DNA of 64,000 nt, from NCBI RefSeq assembly GCF_022869165.1, contig NZ_CP094929.1, positions 806,001 through 870,000 on the forward strand, written 5' to 3'. Position 1 is the stretch's first letter, and each line of letters opens with the position of its first letter. This DNA is from Sphaerochaeta associata (GTDB taxonomy: Bacteria; Spirochaetota; Spirochaetia; Sphaerochaetales; Sphaerochaetaceae). Below the pieces are notes generated by a model. That model was not told where the DNA came from and did not search any database. It saw only the letters and a program-made list of their open reading frames with translations. A program made the position numbers and the translations under genes. This document shows, in pieces, positions 60,028 to 64,000 of this stretch.

Positions 60028-61506
60028 AATTTTTATAGCTTTCAGTAATTCGACATCCACGCCTTGAGCGATGTTCAGGGCATGCTCTTTGGTCATGGGA
60101 ATTCGAATGGTGGGCTGAGCCCCTCCAATTCCATTCCTGCTGTCCAATTGGATTTTGTGATTCTCATCCAGTGATTGTCCGTTCGGCCAGTGAACAACAA
60201 GGCCTCCAGGCATGGCAGCTATGCCGGATGCAAGGCCGAATGAGCCATTGGTGCCCAAGAACCCCAAGACTTCTCCGTTTGGTAGATTTCGAATCCCCAT
60301 GGCAATGCCTTCACCCGAGCTGACACAGTGAGAATTCACCAAGGCGATGATGGGCCCTCTGTATTGTACTGCATTTGGTTCAATGAATACGGGCTGCTTC
60401 CCATTCTCCTCGCTGGAGGGCAGTAGTTCCCAAGTACCCGTTTCGGGGTTGTATGCATTCAGATATTCGTAGAAGGTTCGTTCGGAATAGAAGCAGCCGA
60501 GAAGATCGGCTGCCATCTGATCCATTCCTCCGATGTTGTTCCTGATATCGAGGATGATGCCTGTTGCTTTCTGCTCAACAGCCGTCGCTACAGCCTGTTC
60601 GAACAGAGTGACGGTAGAAAGGACTTTTCCTGTCATCTGAAGGTCGGCATCGAGCAATCCCCAGACTTTTATGTACGCAATATCGTGTGCCAACATCTCG
60701 GTTTCCACCATGGACCGGGGCATGGGTTCATCTGTTTCAATCTCCAGTATGGCTTTACGGATCCTATCTGAGACTACGCTATCGGGATAGCCTTTGCTCA
60801 AAGAGGCCCTGTTGTCATCGTAGGCTGAAACCTGCACGGTATGTATAGTGTCACCCTCGATTGAACGGAAGGTTGCTTGGTGCTGTTCACCTATTGGTGC
60901 GCGTACCAGATACTGTTGCTGTGCAAGATGCAAGTCTTCGCCGGTGGCGCAATTGCTGGTGAAGATGGGAAGGACAGCATCGATGGCAGCCGCAATGGGA
61001 ATGCCGTCCCAAGAGAGGATTTCACATCCTGCTCTCATCCCCGCATTCCAAGCTTCGCCTTGTTCCTCTACCCAGGTGGCGATGACGCTTGTGTCATCAA
61101 GATGCGCGATGGAAAATCCAAAGCCTCCGCCGATGTACTGGTCATCGATGGCTGCGATGTTGTTGATGCTTACGTGCCGGTCGGGGATTTTGTGCAGGTA
61201 GCTTCTGAGGGCAAGGTAGTAGGCGGGAAAATCCTGACTTGCTTGAGCTTCAATAATCTGTGGATTGTAGGTTTCAAAGAGAACATCCCAATCGATGCCC
61301 TTCCACTCGGTGAAGGCATACTCGGTCGCCAGTTGTCGGCTGAGGGTGCTGAAGGCTTCTTCCCATGAGAGCTCGCTGTAGTCGTTTGGCAGCTCTTCAT
61401 TGCCGATAGCAGATTCAACAGGCATGGATTTGCATGCTGTGACCAGGGCAAGAATCATCAAAAGTACGAGCGTCCCGTAATAGGACCTGCGATGTATGGT
61501 GAGCAT
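60004..61506 (-). CDS. S41-family peptidase-like lipoprotein
   Basis: The 500-residue protein starts at ATG 61506, behind GGGAGA. Lipobox A-L-V-T-A-C ends at C25. A PDZ-like segment, G-M-R-A-G-C-E-I-L-S-W-D-G near 156-168, precedes the S41/tricorn core with G-I-I-L-D-I-R-N-N-I-G-G near 316-327 and the likely nucleophile Ser in V-S-S-G-E-G (396-397). Likely an envelope protease; targets are unknown. Confidence 0.83.
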   Translation of the reverse strand: MLTIHRRSYYGTLVLLMILALVTACKSMPVESAIGNEELPNDYSELSWEEAFSTLSRQLATEYAFTEWKGIDWDVLFETYNPQIIEAQASQDFPAYYLALRSYLHKIPDRHVSINNIAAIDDQYIGGGFGFSIAHLDDTSVIATWVEEQGEAWNAGMRAGCEILSWDGIPIAAAIDAVLPIFTSNCATGEDLHLAQQQYLVRAPIGEQHQATFRSIEGDTIHTVQVSAYDDNRASLSKGYPDSVVSDRIRKAILEIETDEPMPRSMVETEMLAHDIAYIKVWGLLDADLQMTGKVLSTVTLFEQAVATAVEQKATGIILDIRNNIGGMDQMAADLLGCFYSERTFYEYLNAYNPETGTWELLPSSEENGKQPVFIEPNAVQYRGPIIALVNSHCVSSGEGIAMGIRNLPNGEVLGFLGTNGSFGLASGIAAMPGGLVVHWPNGQSLDENHKIQLDSRNGIGGAQPTIRIPMTKEHALNIAQGVDVELLKAIKILSFSKEP

Positions 61507-61652
61507 GGTATTCTCCCTGTGTAACAGGGGACAGTATATCACGAAGTATGCTCAAGGAGCTCATCGTTTGATTGCATTGTACATAAGCGGGTATTATCAT
61601 GCATATAAAAAGGTTACCTGAGGGGAAGCAGTTAATGCAAAGAGAGGCTTGT

Positions 61653-62369
61653 ATGAAAGTATTGGTACTTGGTGCGAGCGGGGCGACCGGAAAGTTGGTA
61701 GTATTTCAGTTGCTGCAACGCAGGATTGCAGTCAAGCAGGTGGTTCGTGAGCCTGCAGTTCTCCATCCGCTGATAATCGAAAATCCTTTGGTAGAGATTG
61801 AGCGTGGGAATATTGACTCGTTCAGTCAACAGAAAGTGCAGGAGCTCCTTGATGATTGTGGTGCAGCCGTCTGCTGTCTTGGTCACAGGACAACGATACG
61901 GGGAATCTTTGGAAAGCCACATAGACTGGTCATCCATGCTGTGCAGAAAGTAACTACAGCTATGGAAGCCCTTTCCTGTTCTCAGAAACTGATTCTTATG
62001 AGTACCACCGCCTACACCAACAAGCAGGACGGGGAGAAGAACAGGTTCGGAGAGGCACTGGTGCTCTCGATTCTGAAAGTGCTTTTACCTCCACACCGTG
62101 ACAACATGCTTGCTGCTGACTTTCTGGTGCACCGTATTGGAACGAGGGGGGCCTTCTCCTGGGTGGCGGTAAGGCCTGATACGCTCATCGATGCAGAGAA
62201 TCCCAGTGAGTATGAACTCTTTTCTCACACCAACCGAAGTCCTGTCTTCAATGCAGGAAAAACCAGCAGGATCAATGTAGCCGCCTGTATGGCGGAGCTC
62301 TTGACCGATGAGCAATTGTGGGAGCAGTGGAAGTACAAGACGCCGGTGCTCTATAATAAGCTTGGCTAG
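61653..62369 (+). CDS. NAD(P)-binding NmrA/SDR-like protein
   Basis: The 238-residue protein starts at ATG 61653, behind AGAGAGG; upstream in-frame ATGs are less well placed. A Rossmann loop G-A-S-G-A-T-G near 7-13 opens the protein, typical of atypical SDRs in the NmrA/HSCARG group. V-C-C-L-G-H-R near 71-77 and S-T-T-A-Y-T near 113-118 fit this fold, but a clear catalytic Tyr-x3-Lys is not seen. It may be a redox sensor or reductase. Confidence 0.82.
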   Translation: MKVLVLGASGATGKLVVFQLLQRRIAVKQVVREPAVLHPLIIENPLVEIERGNIDSFSQQKVQELLDDCGAAVCCLGHRTTIRGIFGKPHRLVIHAVQKVTTAMEALSCSQKLILMSTTAYTNKQDGEKNRFGEALVLSILKVLLPPHRDNMLAADFLVHRIGTRGAFSWVAVRPDTLIDAENPSEYELFSHTNRSPVFNAGKTSRINVAACMAELLTDEQLWEQWKYKTPVLYNKLG

Positions 62370-62385
62370 AGGGGGAATTACAGCG

Positions 62386-62976
62386 ATGGGAAACACTACA
62401 AAGCGTACCAAGAGTGAGGGAAGTGCGAAATCCTACCCCCTCAGCGGCGTGCAGGCGTTGCAGGTTCTGAGCATGTTGAAGCAGAGGCATCCTGAGCTTG
62501 AGAGTGAGATTTCTGAGCTCTCTTCTCGTGTGTTCAACGATATTTGCACCGAGGATGTTGCACAAGAGGTGTATTCCGCACTCAACTCCCTGGAAGCTCA
62601 TGATTGCTGGGAAGCGTCTGGCAGGCAGTGGGGTGGAGGGTATCGTGATGAGTATGAGGTTGCAGATGAAATGGTCAGTGAAGCCTTTTCCCCCTTTCTG
62701 TTTCAAATCAATACGTTTCATACCACCGGTGAATTTGCTTCAGAGTTGGCATACATTCAGGGCGTATTGATGGGCCTTTACCGGTTTCAAAAGGAAGCAA
62801 CCACCGACTTCAGCGACTATACCGAAGACTATCCTGAATCGTTTGCGACGGATATCCTCGGCGATTGGTGCAAGCGTCATCCGGATGACAGTTCGTCTCG
62901 GGAGCTGCTGCGTGTCTTTCTCAGCGACCAATGTCCCGATTGGGCTAAAGTCCTGCAAGCCATTCTCGCAAGGTGA
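62386..62976 (+). CDS. Hypothetical protein
   Basis: The 196-residue protein starts at ATG 62386, after a run of five Gs (GGGGGAATTACAGCG). It opens with a basic stretch, then a helical, acidic protein rich in Glu and Ser, with W-G-G-G-Y-R-D-E-Y near 85-93. No signal peptide, no membrane helix and no recognised family. It follows the NmrA-like gene after 16 bases and could be co-transcribed. Confidence 0.65.
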   Translation: MGNTTKRTKSEGSAKSYPLSGVQALQVLSMLKQRHPELESEISELSSRVFNDICTEDVAQEVYSALNSLEAHDCWEASGRQWGGGYRDEYEVADEMVSEAFSPFLFQINTFHTTGEFASELAYIQGVLMGLYRFQKEATTDFSDYTEDYPESFATDILGDWCKRHPDDSSSRELLRVFLSDQCPDWAKVLQAILAR

Positions 62977-63037
62977 TCGGCTTCATGCTAGCGGAGTTCG
63001 GTCCGAAGATAATGAAAGAAATATGATGTACAGACCA

Positions 63038-64000
63038 CTACAGCGTATTCAAATACCCATGTTCCATCAGGAGCTTTTGGAACGCTTTCTGGTTTCCTTT
63101 TCTCACCACCACTTTGTTGTCTTCAGCCCTGATCAACAGCTTCTTGAACGCCGGATCGGTGGCGAACATTCTCCGTATCTCAGGATCGTCGGGAAAGGTG
63201 TAGAGCAAGACCTGCTCCCCATGGCAGAACAACGTGGAACGTTTCTCAAGTGATGCAAAGAACTGCTTCCATCGATCAGAAGGATCCGGGTCGATGATCA
63301 GTTTGAATTTATCTATGCGGCTGACGATATCGGAGGAGGAAGAGCAACCTCTGATGAAAGAAGCCTCGGTAATCCTGAACCGTTCAACACCCAAGGGGAT
63401 ACCGATCTGTTCAAGGAACAACCTGCGCTCCAAGGACTTTCCCTTGAAGGTGACCAGCAATAGTTCCTTGTCGGTGATGGTCTCGAATACCTGCTTTTTG
63501 GGCTGGGGACGCTGCTCGACCATATTCATGCACCATGCTCCAAACTCAGTCAACCTGACACTGTCCAAGGCTTCATAGGGGGTGAGCGGGTGGAGTTTCT
63601 CATTCTTGGTGAGCAGGAGTGGCGGCTGTGTTTCCGTAATTTCGAGGATGCCCAGGGATGCAAGGAGATAGAGATAGGCGTTGAACAGCGGCCGTTCGAA
63701 CAAAGGTCTTTGCAATACCGTCGTTGGACGGAAACCCTTGTCGTCGTAAGACCCATACTCAGCGAATGGAAACTGAATTTTCTGTCCGCGGATGGATAGT
63801 GCAGTGTCCAGGACGTCCTCGTTGAAAAAACGCATGCGAAAGCCACGAACGGTGAATAATTGGAAGAGCTCTTCAACACTATACCAGCCATCATCCGGCT
63901 TCAAGCATGTAAGCATGTTCACCATCCCTTTTCGTGAAGCAAAGTCGATGGCAACTGAATGGGCGTAGTTCCAGTTAAGGCTGCATTGGTCAACCAGGGA
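63038..64000 (-). CDS. Hypothetical protein, 5' end beyond window edge
   Basis: An open minus frame runs from the right edge to a stop at 63038, about 320 codons within the window. An internal ATG at 63925 has no spaced ribosome site, and the upstream codons (S-L-V-D-Q-C-S-L-N-W-N-Y-A-H) look protein-like, so the true start probably lies outside. The visible part is a mixed alpha/beta protein with V-E-E-L-F-Q-L-F near the left of the ATG and a late acidic region. No family is recognised; helicase-adjacent winged-helix type domains are possible but unproven. Confidence 0.65.
   Translation of the reverse strand, partial: SLVDQCSLNWNYAHSVAIDFASRKGMVNMLTCLKPDDGWYSVEELFQLFTVRGFRMRFFNEDVLDTALSIRGQKIQFPFAEYGSYDDKGFRPTTVLQRPLFERPLFNAYLYLLASLGILEITETQPPLLLTKNEKLHPLTPYEALDSVRLTEFGAWCMNMVEQRPQPKKQVFETITDKELLLVTFKGKSLERRLFLEQIGIPLGVERFRITEASFIRGCSSSSDIVSRIDKFKLIIDPDPSDRWKQFFASLEKRSTLFCHGEQVLLYTFPDDPEIRRMFATDPAFKKLLIRAEDNKVVVRKGNQKAFQKLLMEHGYLNTL

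Noticed and set aside
1-64000. CRISPR array, rRNA or insertion sequence
   Set aside because: No repeat-spacer pattern, no rRNA signature and no transposase frame were seen in the window.

Overview
The window looks like chromosome from a free-living, anaerobic, sugar-fermenting spirochaete, most likely of the Sphaerochaeta group. The case rests on archaeal/eukaryotic-type pheS-pheT, short signal-peptide beta-barrel proteins with aromatic C-termini, a fused E1 alpha/beta dehydrogenase, an orange-protein-like MinD/NifX cluster typical of strict anaerobes, and a hydrogenase-like Mrp module. The species is an inference.

Layout. 1-5.1 kb (mostly minus) carries envelope proteins: the 5' part of an Ig-like-repeat lipoprotein cut by the window edge, three small beta-barrel proteins, a DUF3185 membrane protein, an excisionase-type HTH gene in an AT-rich patch, and tRNA-Cys. 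5.1-9.1 kb holds a DeoR regulator with an Ldh_2-family dehydrogenase and malic enzyme, then a GNAT acetyltransferase. 9.2-16.9 kb holds an AlbA_2 regulator, a small secreted peptide, a hypothetical protein, a TRIC channel, AlaX, a VTT membrane protein, purB and an orphan potD. 17.2-21.4 kb holds a PHP phosphoesterase and a four-gene osmoprotectant ABC operon. 21.6-25.5 kb is a seven-gene operon (DUF5320, DUF134, NifX-like, two MinD/ferredoxin ATPases, MBL protein, NifX-like) behind a promoter built into two near-palindromic operators. 25.7-29.4 kb has a RelBE-type toxin-antitoxin pair, a hypothetical membrane protein and an hpt-gpt-purA purine operon. 29.5-35.5 kb has a flavin reductase-like protein, fused E1 and pheST. 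35.5-42.2 kb is a ten-gene Mrp-type antiporter operon led by a PII-like protein and a PTS EIIA domain. 42.3-49.6 kb is the complete his operon GDCBHAF(IE), preceded by an 18-codon leader with five histidine codons and an intrinsic terminator, a classic attenuator. 49.7-64 kb has a histidine phosphatase, an AlbA_2 pseudogene with an in-frame stop, a three-gene glycoside operon (unassigned 725-aa protein, YihQ-like GH31, GPH symporter), a transglutaminase-like lipoprotein, flavodoxin, an alpha/beta hydrolase, an S41-like lipoprotein, an NmrA-like protein and two hypothetical proteins, the last running off the right edge.

How the genes work together. The his operon is self-contained, but the HisB phosphatase domain appears to have lost most zinc-loop ligands, and a separate PHP phosphatase lies 25 kb away. 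The Mrp operon joins ion-pumping subunits to two small sensor-like proteins. The MinD/NifX cluster looks self-regulated through its DUF134 protein. The glycoside operon resembles the core of the E. coli yih sulfoquinovose locus (GH31 plus GPH symporter), but the sulfonate-contact residues seem changed, which points to a different sugar. The best candidates for something new are the glycoside operon, the operator-controlled MinD/NifX cluster and the sensor-headed Mrp operon.
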